This document shows, piece by piece, positions 33,728 to 42,115 of a stretch of DNA of 64,000 bases. Source of the DNA: Pseudomonas gregormendelii (GTDB taxonomy: Bacteria > Pseudomonadota > Gammaproteobacteria > Pseudomonadales > Pseudomonadaceae). The position numbers were made by a program, and so were the translations under genes. The notes below the pieces were generated by a model. It searched no databases. It was not told the DNA's origin and worked only from the letters and a program-made list of their open reading frames with translations. Positions within the stretch are counted from its first letter, which is position 1, and every line of letters starts with the position of its first letter. The DNA lies in NCBI RefSeq assembly GCF_017114825.1, contig NZ_JADEVO010000012.1:1-64000 (forward strand). The letters are read 5' to 3'.

Positions 33728-36700
33728 ATGACCTCTGCGTCTTCGGTAGATGAGCAACGATTCCGTAAACTCCTGAGTCGCAACGTCAGCCTGCCATTGG
33801 GTGTGGGCGTTCTCAGTGCGGTGTTCTTCGTGTCCCTGATCCTCTATCTGTTGTCAACCATCCAGTGGGTGGAACATACCGATCGGGTGATCAATAACGC
33901 CAATGAAGCGGTGAAGCTGACCGTCGATCTGGAAACCGGGATGCGCGGCTATCTGCTCAGCGGTGACGAGAAGTTTCTCGAACCCTATGAAACCGCACGC
34001 CCGCGAATCAAGGTGGCTCTCGACACCTTGCTGGAACTGACCAGTGACAACCCGGTACAAACCGATCGCCTGCGTCGCCTCGAGGCGCTGCAGGCTGAAT
34101 GGGCCGGCTACGCGCAATCGATGATCGATTTGCAACGTTCCAGTGGTGACTACCGTGGTGCGGTCAAGGCCGGGCGCGGCAAACGCCTGACCGATGAAAT
34201 ACGCAAGCAGTTCGAAGACGTGATCGAGATGGAACAGCAGTTGCGCGCCTCGCGCAATGAAGAGGTGCGTCGCACCACCATCTGGAGCATTGCCCTGTAC
34301 TTGCTGTTCGTCGCCGGGATCAGTGCGCTGCTGGCCTATATAGGCCGCCGCGATCTGCTCAACCTGTCGCAAAACTACGCCGCCAACCTGGCCGCGCAGC
34401 AGTCCAGCGCCAATCGTTTGGAGCAGCAGGCCTGGCTGCGCAATGGCCAGACTGAACTCGCCGAACAGGTACTGGGGCAGCTGTCGCTAAACGTGCTGGG
34501 GCGCAATATCCTGCAGTTCTGCGCGCAGTACCTCGGTTCGGCGGTGGCGGCTATCTATGTACGCGAAGAGCACGGTGGCCTCAAGCGTATTGCGTCCTAC
34601 GGGTTTTCCCGGGAACAGGAAGAGCGTGAGCACTACATTTATAGCGATGAAGGGATTGTCGGGCAGGTGGCGCAACGGGCCGAGGTGATTCGCCTGGACC
34701 AGGTGCCCGGTGACTACTTCAAGGTCAGCTCCGCCCTGGGCGAAGGGCTGCCGCACAGTGTGTTGGTGGTGCCTACCAGCGACGATGAGCGGGTCAATGG
34801 CGTGATCGAGCTGGGCTTTCTGCGCCCGCTCAGTGACCGTGACGTCGAGTTGCTGGAGCTGATTGCCGGCAACATTGGCACCTCGATCGAGGCCGCGCGC
34901 TATCGCCAGCGCCTGCAAGAGGTGCTGGCCGAAACCCAGCAACTCAATGAAGAGCTGCAGGTTCAGCAGGAAGAACTCAAGACCGCCAACGAAGAGCTCG
35001 AAGAGCAGTCGCGCATCCTCAAGGAGTCCCAGGCACACCTGGAAACCCAGCAGGTGGAGCTGGAGCAGACCAATGAACAGCTGGCCGAGCAGGCGCAGAT
35101 CCTCGCCGATCAGCGCGACGCCATGGACCAGAAGAACACCGAGCTCAATCTGGCTCAAACGCAGCTGGAAGAGCGTGCCGAGGAATTGCAGCGTTCGAGC
35201 AAGTACAAGTCCGAGTTCCTCGCCAACATGTCCCATGAGCTGCGCACGCCGCTGAACAGCTCGCTGATCCTGGCCAAACTGCTGGCGGAAAATCCCCAGG
35301 ACAACCTCAGCGCCGAGCAGGTCAAGTTTGCCGAATCGATCTATTCGGCAGGCAACGATCTGCTGCACCTGATCAACGACATCCTCGACATTTCCAAGGT
35401 CGAGGCCGGCAAGCTGGAAATGCTGCCCGAGAACACCAGCGTCGCACGCCTGGTGGACGGCTTGCGCGGGATGTTCCAGCCGCTGGCGACGCAAAAGAAG
35501 CTGGATTTCCAGGTCGAGCTGCAAGACGGTTCGCCGCTGATGATCTACACCGACCGCCAGCGCCTGGAGCAGGTGATCAAGAACCTGCTGTCCAACGCCG
35601 TGAAGTTCACCGAGAGCGGCACGGTCAGCCTTACTGTTACCGGCATGCCGGATGATGGCATTGCATTCGTCGTGCGCGATTCCGGGATTGGCATTGCCGC
35701 CGATCAGCAGGAAAGCATCTTCGAAGCCTTCCGCCAGGCCGACGGCACCACCAACCGGCGCTACGGCGGCACCGGCCTGGGGCTGTCGATTTCCCGGGAT
35801 CTGGCCGCATTGCTCGGTGGTTCCATCAGCGTCACCAGTGAACCGGGGCAGGGCAGCGTGTTCACCCTGGTGCTGCCGCAACAATATGTCGAGCCAGGTG
35901 AAAGCCCTGTCTCGCCGGTAGCTCCGGCGCCCGTGGCGGTCTCGCACAAAGTCGCCGCGCCGCCTGCGCTGGCACCGTTGATTGCCCCGATCGACATCCC
36001 AAGCTTCAACGATGACCGCAGCAAGGCGCCGTTTGCCACGCGTTGCATCCTGGTGGTGGAGGACGAGCCGAATTTCGCTCACATTCTTTACGACCTGGCG
36101 CATGAGCTGGGCTATCAGTGCCTGGTTGCCCATGGCGCCGACGAAGGTTACAACCTGGCCAGGGAGTACATCCCGGACGCGATCCTGCTGGACATGCGCC
36201 TGCCAGACCATTCCGGCCTGACCGTGCTGCAGCGCCTCAAGGAGCACGCAGACACGCGGCATATCCCGGTGCACGTGATTTCGGTAGAGGATCGAGTGGA
36301 AGCTGCCATGCACATGGGCGCCATCGGCTACGCCGTCAAACCGACCACCCGTGAAGAGCTCAAGGATGTTTTCGCCCGCCTGGAAGCCAAGCTGACCCAG
36401 AAGGTCAAGCGCGTTCTGCTGGTGGAAGATGACGACCTGCAGCGCGACAGCATTGCCCGCCTGATCGGCGACGAAGACATCGAGATCACCGCGGTTGGCT
36501 ATGCCCAGGAAGCGCTGCAGCTGCTGCGCACCACCATCTACGACTGCATGATCATCGACCTGAAACTGCCGGACATGCTGGGCAATGAACTGCTCAAGCG
36601 CATGTCCACCGAGGACATCTGCTCCTTCCCGCCTGTGATCGTCTACACCGGCCGCAACCTTACCCGGGATGAAGAAGCAGAGCTGCGCAAGTACTCGCGC

Positions 36701-37222
36701 TCGATCATCATCAAGGGCGCGCGCTCACCGGAGCGTTTGCTGGACGAGGTGACACTCTTTTTGCACAAAGTCGAATCGCAGCTGTCCCATGAACGGCAGA
36801 AGATGCTCAAGACCGCCCGCAGCCGCGACAAGGTCTTCGAGGGTCGCAAAGTGCTGTTGGTGGACGACGACGTACGCAATATCTTCGCCCTCACCAGCGC
36901 GCTCGAGCAAAAAGGCGCAGTCGTGGTCATTGGCCGTAACGGCCGTGAAGCGATTGAAAAGTTGAATGAAGTCGAGGACATCGATCTGGTGTTGATGGAC
37001 GTAATGATGCCGGAGATGGACGGCTTTGAAGCCACCATCGAGATTCGCAAGGACCCGCGCTGGCGCAAGCTGCCGATCATTGCGGTGACGGCCAAGGCCA
37101 TGAAGAATGATCAGGAACGCTGCCTGCAGGCCGGCTCCAATGATTACCTGGCCAAGCCCATTGACCTGGATCGCCTGTTCTCGTTGATTCGAGTGTGGTT
37201 ACCTAAGATGGAACGCATTTAG
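33728..37222 (+). CDS. CHASE3-GAF hybrid histidine kinase with three receivers
   Basis: This 1164-residue membrane kinase has a first transmembrane segment at about 20-45, a periplasmic CHASE3 domain (with M-R-G-Y-L-L-S-G) to about 175, and a second segment near 180-205. A GAF domain follows (about 255-390), then a long Gln/Glu-rich coiled coil (about 395-495). The H-box is N-M-S-H-E-L-R-T-P-L-N-S near residue 505, and the ATPase domain has N-L-L-S-N-A-V-K-F-T and G-G-T-G-L-G-L-S-I. Three receivers begin near 771, 894 and 1040, with acceptor Asp in L-L-D-M-R, I-I-D-L-K and L-M-D-V-M. It heads an operon with cheR, cheB, a receiver-kinase and a receiver. AAGG lies 7 bases before the ATG at 33728. 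Confidence 0.93.
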   Translation: MTSASSVDEQRFRKLLSRNVSLPLGVGVLSAVFFVSLILYLLSTIQWVEHTDRVINNANEAVKLTVDLETGMRGYLLSGDEKFLEPYETARPRIKVALDTLLELTSDNPVQTDRLRRLEALQAEWAGYAQSMIDLQRSSGDYRGAVKAGRGKRLTDEIRKQFEDVIEMEQQLRASRNEEVRRTTIWSIALYLLFVAGISALLAYIGRRDLLNLSQNYAANLAAQQSSANRLEQQAWLRNGQTELAEQVLGQLSLNVLGRNILQFCAQYLGSAVAAIYVREEHGGLKRIASYGFSREQEEREHYIYSDEGIVGQVAQRAEVIRLDQVPGDYFKVSSALGEGLPHSVLVVPTSDDERVNGVIELGFLRPLSDRDVELLELIAGNIGTSIEAARYRQRLQEVLAETQQLNEELQVQQEELKTANEELEEQSRILKESQAHLETQQVELEQTNEQLAEQAQILADQRDAMDQKNTELNLAQTQLEERAEELQRSSKYKSEFLANMSHELRTPLNSSLILAKLLAENPQDNLSAEQVKFAESIYSAGNDLLHLINDILDISKVEAGKLEMLPENTSVARLVDGLRGMFQPLATQKKLDFQVELQDGSPLMIYTDRQRLEQVIKNLLSNAVKFTESGTVSLTVTGMPDDGIAFVVRDSGIGIAADQQESIFEAFRQADGTTNRRYGGTGLGLSISRDLAALLGGSISVTSEPGQGSVFTLVLPQQYVEPGESPVSPVAPAPVAVSHKVAAPPALAPLIAPIDIPSFNDDRSKAPFATRCILVVEDEPNFAHILYDLAHELGYQCLVAHGADEGYNLAREYIPDAILLDMRLPDHSGLTVLQRLKEHADTRHIPVHVISVEDRVEAAMHMGAIGYAVKPTTREELKDVFARLEAKLTQKVKRVLLVEDDDLQRDSIARLIGDEDIEITAVGYAQEALQLLRTTIYDCMIIDLKLPDMLGNELLKRMSTEDICSFPPVIVYTGRNLTRDEEAELRKYSRSIIIKGARSPERLLDEVTLFLHKVESQLSHERQKMLKTARSRDKVFEGRKVLLVDDDVRNIFALTSALEQKGAVVVIGRNGREAIEKLNEVEDIDLVLMDVMMPEMDGFEATIEIRKDPRWRKLPIIAVTAKAMKNDQERCLQAGSNDYLAKPIDLDRLFSLIRVWLPKMERI

Positions 37223-38037
37223 TGCCAGCCAATACCGAAATCGAATTGCGGCTGCTGATCGAGGCCATTTACCTCAAGTACAGCTATGACTTTCGCGACT
37301 ACTCCGGCGCTTCGATCAAGCGCCGGGTGCAGCACGCGTTGGGGCAGTTCGAATGTGCGACCATTTCGGCGCTGCAGGAGAAGGTCCTGCACGACCCGAC
37401 GGCGTTCATGCAATTGCTGCAGCTGCTGACCATCCCGGTCAGCGAGATGTTTCGCGACCCCTCGCACTTCCTGGCCATTCGCCAGGAAGTGGTGCCGTTG
37501 CTCAAGACCTACCCCTCGATCAAGATCTGGATCGCCGGCTGCAGCACGGGGGAAGAAGTCTATTCCATGGCGATCCTGCTGCGCGAAGAAGGCTTGCTCG
37601 ACCGCACCATCATCTACGCCACCGACATCAACCCGCGCTCTCTGGATAAAGCCAAGCAAGGCATCTTTTCCATGGAAAACGTGCGGGCCTACACGGCTAA
37701 CTACCAGAAAGCCGGTGGCCAGCGTGCGTTCTCCGAGTACTACACGGCCGCCTATGGCTACGCGATTTTCGACAAGTCGCTGTGCGAGAACGTGACCTTT
37801 GCCGATCACAGCTTGGCCACTGACAGTGTGTTCTCAGAAACTCAATTAATTTCATGCCGTAACGTGTTGATTTATTTCAATAAAAAACTACAGGATAGGG
37901 CTTTCGGCTTGTTTCACGAGTCCCTGTGCCACCGCGGCTTCCTGGTGCTGGGCAGCAAGGAGACACCGGAGTTTTCAGCCTTCGGCAAGCAGTTCGAACC
38001 CTTGGTCAAACAAGAACGGATCTACCGCAAATCATGA
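37222..38037 (+). CDS. CheR-type protein methyltransferase
   Basis: This 271-residue SAM-dependent methyltransferase resembles CheR, which methylates glutamates of chemoreceptors. It shows F-R-D-x-S-H-F, the SAM motif I-W-I-A-G-C-S-T-G-E-E-V-Y-S-M-A and C-R-N-V-L-I-Y-F near the C-terminus. The GTG start overlaps the last base of the kinase stop, so translation is coupled. No chemoreceptor, cheA or cheW is nearby; in this setting CheR may methylate the CHASE3 kinase itself or another protein. That is inference. Confidence 0.92.
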   Translation: MPANTEIELRLLIEAIYLKYSYDFRDYSGASIKRRVQHALGQFECATISALQEKVLHDPTAFMQLLQLLTIPVSEMFRDPSHFLAIRQEVVPLLKTYPSIKIWIAGCSTGEEVYSMAILLREEGLLDRTIIYATDINPRSLDKAKQGIFSMENVRAYTANYQKAGGQRAFSEYYTAAYGYAIFDKSLCENVTFADHSLATDSVFSETQLISCRNVLIYFNKKLQDRAFGLFHESLCHRGFLVLGSKETPEFSAFGKQFEPLVKQERIYRKS

Positions 38038-38615
38038 GCCATTCTTCGATTGAAGCCATCGTGATCGGTGCCTCGGCAGGCGGGGTCGAAGCCTTGCTGA
38101 ACATTCTCAGCCCGCTGCGCGCAGGCTTCATGCTGCCGATCATCGTCGTGTTGCACCTGCCGGATGCGCGCCGCAGTCATCTGGCCGAAGTGTTCGCCCG
38201 CCGGGTCTCGATGCCGGTGCTGGAAGCAAGTGACAAGACGCCGGTAGTGCCGGGCACGCTGTATTTTGCGGCGCCCGGTTATCACCTCTCGGTGGAACAG
38301 GACCGGACCTTCTCCCTGAGCCTGGAAGATCGCGTGCACCACTCGCGCCCGGCCATCGATTACCTGTTCGAATCGGCGGCCGATGCCTATGGCGTCAACC
38401 TCGCTGCAGTGCTGTTGACCGGCGCCAACCGGGACGGTGCCAGCGGCCTGGCACAGGTCAAGGACCGGGGCGGCCTGACCATCGTCCAGGATCCACAAGA
38501 GGCGCAGGTGGCCACCATGCCGTTGGCGGCATTGGCGACCCACCAGCCGGATCACATTCTTCCCATTCACGGCATCGGCCGTCTGCTTGTCGAGCTGGAA
38601 CGAATCGCATGCTAA
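38034..38615 (+). CDS. CheB-type methylesterase without receiver domain
   Basis: This 193-residue protein corresponds to the catalytic domain of CheB only. The serine-hydrolase triad is visible as G-A-S-A-G-G (Ser), V-V-L-H-L-P (His) and T-G-A-N-R-D-G-A (Asp). Canonical CheB has an N-terminal receiver that gates activity; here it is missing, and five other receivers are encoded in the same operon. The ATG overlaps the cheR stop (ATGA). It should remove the methyl groups added by the neighbouring CheR. Confidence 0.92.
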   Translation: MSHSSIEAIVIGASAGGVEALLNILSPLRAGFMLPIIVVLHLPDARRSHLAEVFARRVSMPVLEASDKTPVVPGTLYFAAPGYHLSVEQDRTFSLSLEDRVHHSRPAIDYLFESAADAYGVNLAAVLLTGANRDGASGLAQVKDRGGLTIVQDPQEAQVATMPLAALATHQPDHILPIHGIGRLLVELERIAC

Positions 38616-39790
38616 GTAATATTCAAGCCAAACTGCTGATCGTCGACGATCTGCCGGAGAACCTGCTGGCGCTCGAAGCGCTGATCAAGCGTGAAGACCG
38701 CATGGTCTACAAGGCCTTGTCCGCCGACGAAGCCCTGTCCCTGCTGCTGCAGCACGAGTTCGCCATGGCCATTCTCGACGTGCAGATGCCCGGCATGAAC
38801 GGCTTTGAACTGGCCGAGTTGATGCGCGGCACGGAAAAGACCCGGAACATTCCGATCGTGTTCGTCAGCGCCGCCGGTCGCGAGCTCAATTACGCGTTCA
38901 AGGGCTACGAAAGCGGGGCAGTGGACTTCCTGCACAAACCGCTGGATATCCATGCGGTCAAGAGCAAGGTCAATGTGTTCGTCGACCTGTATCGCCAGAG
39001 CAAGGCGATGAAGCAACAGGTCGAGGCGCTTGAGCAAAGCCGTCGCGAGCAGGAAGCGCTGCTGCAGCAATTACAAAGTACCCAGCTGGAACTGGAGCAG
39101 GCAGTGCGCATGCGCGATGACTTCATGTCGATCGTCGCCCACGAAGTGCGAACGCCGCTCAATGGCTTGATCCTGGAAACCCAGCTGCGCAAGATGCACC
39201 TGGCCCGGGAAAACGCCGCCGCTTTCACCCTGGACAAGATGCACGCCATGGTCGATCGCGACGAACGGCAGATAAAAAGCCTGATCCGCCTGATCGAAGA
39301 CATGCTGGATGTTTCGCGGATTCGTACCGGGAAACTGTCGATCCGCCCAAGCCGCTTCGATCTCTCGGCGCTGGTGCGTGGTTTGCTGCAAAACTTCGCC
39401 CCGCAAATCGACGCGGCCGAGTCGTCGGTTTCCCTGGATGCCGATGAACCGATAGAGGGCAATTGGGATGAATTTCGTATCGAACAAGTGATCTCAAACT
39501 TGTTGACCAACGCTTTACGGTACGGCGCCAAAAGCCCGATCGCCGTGAAGGTGTACAGTGAGAACGGTCAGGCGCGGGTAGAAGTGCAGGATCAAGGGAT
39601 CGGCATCGGTGAAGAAAACCAGAAGCGGATCTTCCAGCAATTCGAGCGCGTCACGGCCAAGCATGCCGTCGCCGGCCTGGGCCTGGGCCTGTTTATTTCA
39701 GAACAGATTGTGACGGCCCACGGCGGTACCATTACGGTCGAAAGCCGGATTGGCGAAGGCGCCCTGTTTCGCGTTTGTCTGCCGCTGTAG
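38609..39790 (+). CDS. receiver-histidine kinase protein
   Basis: This 393-residue cytoplasmic protein has a receiver first (residues 1-125: I-V-D-D-L-P, phospho-Asp in A-I-L-D-V-Q-M-P-G-M-N-G, Lys in L-H-K-P-L), then a coiled coil, an H-box S-I-V-A-H-E-V-R-T-P-L-N-G near residue 178 and an ATPase domain with N-L-L-T-N-A-L-R-Y and G-L-G-L-G-L-F-I. It overlaps cheB by 7 bases. Receiver-first kinases are usually intermediates controlled by an upstream kinase, so the chain may be hybrid kinase to this protein to the lone receiver that follows. Confidence 0.92.
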   Translation: MLSNIQAKLLIVDDLPENLLALEALIKREDRMVYKALSADEALSLLLQHEFAMAILDVQMPGMNGFELAELMRGTEKTRNIPIVFVSAAGRELNYAFKGYESGAVDFLHKPLDIHAVKSKVNVFVDLYRQSKAMKQQVEALEQSRREQEALLQQLQSTQLELEQAVRMRDDFMSIVAHEVRTPLNGLILETQLRKMHLARENAAAFTLDKMHAMVDRDERQIKSLIRLIEDMLDVSRIRTGKLSIRPSRFDLSALVRGLLQNFAPQIDAAESSVSLDADEPIEGNWDEFRIEQVISNLLTNALRYGAKSPIAVKVYSENGQARVEVQDQGIGIGEENQKRIFQQFERVTAKHAVAGLGLGLFISEQIVTAHGGTITVESRIGEGALFRVCLPL

Positions 39791-39867
39791 GAAATCAGGC
39801 AGATAAACGCAACCTCTGGTCGACCCCACGGTCGTATCAGCAGCTATTGACCGAACAAAGGCTTCCC

Positions 39868-40245
39868 ATGAGTGAAGATGCGCAAGATGTAGTACTTGTC
39901 GTCGAGGATGACCCCTCGATATTGATGGTGTTGTCCGCTTATTTATCGGGCGAGGGCTACCGCGTGCTGCAGGCTGAGAACGGCGAGGAGGCCTTCGCTA
40001 TCCTCGCGAGCAAACCTCACCTGGACATGATGATCACCGACTTCCGCCTGCCCGGTGGCATTTCCGGCGTGCAGATTGCCGAGCCCGCAGTAAAATTGCG
40101 ACCGGAACTGAAGGTGATCTTCATCAGCGGCTACCCGCAGGAAATCCGCGAGACCGACAGCCCGATTACCCGCAAGGCACCCATCCTGGGCAAACCATTC
40201 GATCTGGATGTGTTGCAGGAATTGATGCGGGACATGCTGTCGTAG
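39868..40245 (+). CDS. stand-alone receiver, last gene of the CheR/CheB operon
   Basis: This 125-residue CheY-like protein has V-V-E-D-D-P, phospho-Asp in M-M-I-T-D-F-R-L-P-G-G and Lys in L-G-K-P-F. The start at 39868 has AAGG 6 bases upstream; an in-frame upstream extension overlaps the kinase stop without a ribosome site. It lies 77 bases after the receiver-kinase. No output domain, so it likely acts by protein contact. Confidence 0.88.
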   Translation: MSEDAQDVVLVVEDDPSILMVLSAYLSGEGYRVLQAENGEEAFAILASKPHLDMMITDFRLPGGISGVQIAEPAVKLRPELKVIFISGYPQEIRETDSPITRKAPILGKPFDLDVLQELMRDMLS

Positions 40246-40274
40246 AAGCTGCGAAGACACCCCGCAGCTGCTGC

Positions 40275-40386
40275 GTAGGAGCTGTCGAGTGAAACGAGGC
40301 TGCGATCTTTTGATCTGAAATAATCCAGCGCGATCCCTCGATCCCGAAATCAAAATCAAAAGATCGCAGCCTTCGGCAGCTCCTAC
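40275..40386. repeat. REP pair at the end of the CheR/CheB operon
   Basis: The left arm (40275-40315) is a diverged inverse copy with an 8-base change in its middle. The right arm at 40362-40386 is identical to the unit at 22593-22617. It lies between two convergent operons. Confidence 0.85.
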
Positions 40387-40453
40387 CGGTCACAAACCGG
40401 CCAAACCGGCCAAACCCGGTCAAAGCGGGTCAAGCCAAGCCAAAACCGGTCAA
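40385..40453. repeat. degenerate tandem repeat, unit about ACCGGYCAA
   Basis: About seven 9-11-base units follow directly on the REP arm: ACCGGTCACAA, ACCGGCCAA twice, ACCCGGTCAA, AGCGGGTCAA, GCCAAGCCAA and AACCGGTCAA. It ends about 15 bases before the stop of the convergent kinase gene. Confidence 0.8.
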
Positions 40454-40467
40454 AAAAGCCTGCAGGC

Positions 40468-41786
40468 TCAAATATGGATCATCTCCCGCACCTTCGCCGT
40501 CAACAGGTCGAAGGTGAAGGGCTTGGTGATCATCTGCATCCCAGGGTCAAGAAACCCGCCACGCACCGCCGCGTGTTCTGCGTAACCGGTAATGAACAAC
40601 ACCTTGAGATCCGGCCGGAACTGCCGCCCGATCTCCGCCAGCTGCCGCCCGTTCATGCCAGGCAGCCCGACGTCACTGATCATCAGGTCGATGCGTTGCG
40701 TCGAGTCGAGAATCGGTACTGCGCTGTCTGCGTCGCCGGCTTCCACATAGGCGTAGCCAAGATCGCTCAGGACCGTGCTGACGAGCACTCGCACCGCCGG
40801 ATCATCTTCAACGATCAACACTGTCTCGCCGTTTCGCGCGTAGGGCGCATGAGGTGCATCCACCGGCAAATACTGTGGCACATCACCGCCAAAACGCGGC
40901 AGGTACAGGCTCACGGTAGTGCCCGCACCCACTTCACTGCTAATGGCCACATGCCCCCGAGACTGCTTGCTGAAACCATAGATCATCGACAGGCCCAGTC
41001 CCGTGCCCTGGCCGATGGGCTTGGTGGTGAAGAAGGGGTCAAAGGCCCGGCTGATGGTGCTTTGTGGCATGCCGCAGCCGTTGTCTGTGACGCTGAGCAT
41101 CACGTAGTCGCCCGGCGCCAGATTGGCATGGGCGTCGGTAAAGGTCGCATCCAGGTGTTCGTTGCGAGTCTTGACCACCAGCTTGCCGCCGTTGGGCATG
41201 GCGTCCCGGGCATTGATGACGAGGTTGAGCAGGGCGCTTTCCAGCTGATTGGGATCGGCCTCGGCCACCCACAGTTGCTGATCCAGCTGCATGTCCAGCT
41301 GAATGCTTTCGTCAATGCTGCGCTGCAACAGCTCGCCCATGGAGACCACCAGGGCGTTCATCTCCACGGGTTTGGAATCCAGCGACTGGCGGCGTGAAAA
41401 CGCCAGCAGCCGGTGGGTCAGGCCGGCGGCGCGATTGGCCGAGGTCACACCCAGGTCGATCAAGCCGTCCAGGTCGTCCGTGCGACCACGGGCCAGACGC
41501 CGGCGTAACAGCTCCAGGCTGCCAATGATCCCGGTCAACATGTTGTTGAAGTCGTGAGCAATGCCACCCGTGAGCTGTCCCACGGCTTCCATTTTTTGCG
41601 ACTGGCGCAGGACTTCTTCGTTATGGCGCAACTGCGCGGTGCGTTCCTCGACCTGTTGTTCCAGGGTTTCGAGGGTATTCTGCAGGCGTAGCTCGCTCTG
41701 ACTCAGGTCGATCAGCCGGTCCCTGGCTTCGTACTGTCGTCGGCGCCCGCGCAAGGCGGTGGTGACCAGGCTGATCAAGGTCACCG
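40468..41786 (-). pseudogene. hybrid histidine kinase, 3' part, cut off by the transposon
   Basis: These 439 codons hold the catalytic part of a hybrid kinase: a coiled-coil linker, H-box G-G-I-A-H-D-F-N-N-M-L, ATPase domain with N-L-V-I-N-A-R-D-A-M and G-Q-G-T-G-L-G-L-S, and a C-terminal receiver (V-E-D-D-P, L-M-I-S-D-V-G-L-P-G-M-N-G, I-T-K-P-F). The 5' part lies at 47409-47760 beyond the transposon. Joining the two with one copy of the 5-bp duplication restores one frame of 556 residues through R-P-F-H-P-V-T-L. The frame now begins inside the transposon end, with a possible GTG at 41871, so a truncated but catalytically complete fragment might still be made. Confidence 0.9.
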
Positions 41787-41791
41787 GATGA
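41787..41791. repeat. 5-bp target-site duplication, left copy (GATGA)
   Basis: GATGA just outside the left inverted repeat is identical to 47409-47413 outside the right one, the hallmark of Tn3-family transposition. Confidence 0.92.
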
Positions 41792-41829
41792 GGGGAGCCC
41801 GCAGAATTCGGAAAAAATCGTACGCTAAG
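41792..41829. repeat. left terminal inverted repeat of the transposon (38 bp)
   Basis: It runs GGGGAGCCCGCAGAATTCGG then to ...CGCTAAG. It matches the right end with only a few differences at positions 9-12 from the tip. Confidence 0.95.
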
Positions 41830-41930
41830 CCCTGAATCCAAGTCTGGGGAGCAGCGAAACAGGAAATGCACTTAAGTCAACTCCCTGTTTCGTGACCCAT
41901 GGGCATGATTACGCCGGTGGCGTTCTGATG

Positions 41931-41968
41931 GGGGTCACCTCAGAAAACGGAAAATAAAGCCCTCTAAG
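41931..41968. repeat. second, internal Tn21-like terminal repeat
   Basis: A 38-base stretch, GGGGTCACCTCAGAAAACGG then AAAATAAAGCCCTCTAAG, lies 101 bases inside the left end in the same orientation. From memory it differs from the Tn21/Tn1721 end at about three positions. It suggests that the chr module came with, or next to, the end of another transposon. Confidence 0.8.
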
Positions 41969-42045
41969 CCGTAAGTAAGCGTGCTCCTGTTAAAGCCACA
42001 GCTAGAACTAACTGCATAGTGCGCATCGAGGTATTTTCTAAGCCT

Positions 42046-42073
42046 TATAATCGAGTTTCGTTATCGAATTTCG
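42046..42073 (+). promoter_or_regulatory. candidate chrA promoter with tandem operator-like repeats
   Basis: TATAAT at 42046-42051 is overlapped or followed by two near-identical direct repeats, AATCGAGTTTCG (42049-42060) and TATCGAATTTCG (42062-42073), just upstream of chrA. A repressor bound here would block the promoter; the PadR-type protein downstream is the obvious candidate. No good -35 was seen. Confidence 0.45.
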
Positions 42074-42115
42074 ATGATTATGGTTCAACCTGTTGCAAAT
42101 CATGAAGGCGAAAGC

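Noticed and set aside
34487..36313. 608-codon open frame opposite the large hybrid kinase
   Set aside because: It is antisense to clear kinase domains, with no recognisable family or ribosome site.
41787..41871. GTG at 41871 as a native start for the hybrid kinase
   Set aside because: The first 28 codons lie in the transposon end and the duplicated target. The native 5' part is at 47409-47760.
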